Part shown: one piece after another, positions 63,630 to 64,000 of the stretch | Layout: each line of letters opens with the position of its first letter | Position numbering within the stretch: the stretch's first letter is position 1 | DNA from: Nilaparvata lugens | Lineage: Eukaryota; Arthropoda; Insecta; Hemiptera; Delphacidae | Direction of reading: 5' to 3' | NCBI RefSeq assembly: GCF_014356525.2 | Contig: NC_052511.1 | Location: 49,776,510 to 49,840,509, forward strand | DNA length: 64,000 nucleotides | Made by a program: the position numbers and the translations under genes | Notes under the pieces: generated by a model | Databases searched by the model: none | The model's input: the letters and a program-made list of their open reading frames with translations, nothing else | What the model was told of the DNA's origin: nothing

Positions 63630-64000
63630 TAGCAACTTGTAGTCTCTGTGGAGATTACACAGCTGTTACAACCGATAAAATAAAACAGCCAGGCAGACTG
63701 CAGCAGTCGCCGCTGTTTCGTAACACTGAGAGATGGAGAAGAAAAATAACAAGATGAACAAGGAGAACAAGATGAACAAGAACAACAATATTATTACAAA
63801 AGTTGCGTCCGACCTACCAGTCTACCAACGAGGACCACTATCAAGAACAGGAAGCCAGGGAACACGAGAGCAGTGAAGAAGATAAAGAAGAAGGAGTCTG
63901 TTGAAGAAGAAGAAGAAGAAGAGTGGAGAGCAGCTACAAGTTGAAGAAGAAGTTGGAAATTGCATCGTGAACGAGGAGAAGAAAATGAAGAAGGTACAGA
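63630..64000 (+). other. GC-richer, purine-rich window edge; possible transcribed leader
   Basis: Composition changes after the last MITE: CAGCCAGGCAGACTGCAGCA, then GAAGAAGAAGAAGAAGAAGA near 63905. A 46-codon frame (63733-63873) starts ATGGAGAAGAAAAATAAC and is Lys/Asn-rich. Near the very end GAAGAAGGTACAGA could be a splice donor (AG|GTACAG). This could be the 5' leader of a gene running out of the window, or simply another GAA tract. I cannot decide from what is visible. Confidence 0.3.

Overview
This 64 kb window looks like a gene-empty, transposon-packed stretch of an animal nuclear genome, most likely a hemipteran insect. From memory of repeat style I would guess a delphacid planthopper such as Nilaparvata lugens, but the sequence alone does not prove the species. 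It is AT-rich, has no operons, and contains no open frame that I would defend as a host gene. The only protein-like sequences are decayed transposon proteins: a Jockey/CR1-type reverse transcriptase (38604-39595), two short C-terminal LINE fragments (20056-20195 and 36245-36440, both minus), a Tc1/mariner-like transposase missing its catalytic core (32840-33560, minus), and the dimerisation tail of a hAT transposase (21045-21233, minus).

Almost everything else sorts into repeat families, given working letters here. Family A is a MITE of about 380 bp with inverted ends beginning CTATAGTGAGGTCCACG, with about 13 whole or partial copies. Family B has 8 copies; it begins TTGACCGAGCGAAGTGAGG, ends ACTACTAG, makes no target duplication and is probably Helitron/Helentron-like. 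Family C has 6 copies; it begins near a CACTGACTGACTCACTCAC run and ends in a palindromic GC-rich module closing with CTAG. Family E has 4 copies with GGCAAGGAAAGT inverted ends. Other families are J (2 copies, 7-bp target duplications), L (2), F (2-3), S (4), U, R and I (2), a large TIR element K (2.26 kb), and two hAT elements with 8-bp duplications. Many LINE 3' tails (families D, G, H, W) carry simple-repeat ends.

Layout. 1-5 kb: fragments of U, A, C and B plus a 1.25 kb foldback palindrome. 5.7-7.1 kb: a very long CTT/polypyrimidine tract. 7-17 kb: sparse AT-rich sequence with small MITEs, J1 and a second palindrome. 17-24 kb: MITE P, C2 with internal tandem repeats, a LINE fragment, palindrome N, a hAT relic and LINE tails. 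24-29 kb: polypyrimidine repeats, a four-unit palindrome array, and E1. 29.8-32.1 kb: TIR element K containing I1. 32-38.5 kb: S, E, the broken transposase, C3 and B3/B4. 38.5-41.3 kb: a reverse transcriptase relic beside a three-level nest (MITE A containing a pogo-like element containing an 82-bp satellite). 41.4-43.3 kb: two C copies head to tail. 43-57 kb: J2, B5, CTT tracts, L2, a hAT MITE, MITEs Y and Q, A and B copies. 56.6-63.6 kb: B7 with a 74-bp expansion, C6 split by a retroposon, A split by B8, I2, E4 and a last A copy. 63.6-64 kb: a GC-richer purine-rich edge that could be the start of something transcribed.

The main value of the window is its nesting. Copies of one family interrupt copies of another, so filled and empty sites can be compared directly inside the window. 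This fixes exact element ends and target duplications for families B, D, J, L, hAT and the pogo-like element.
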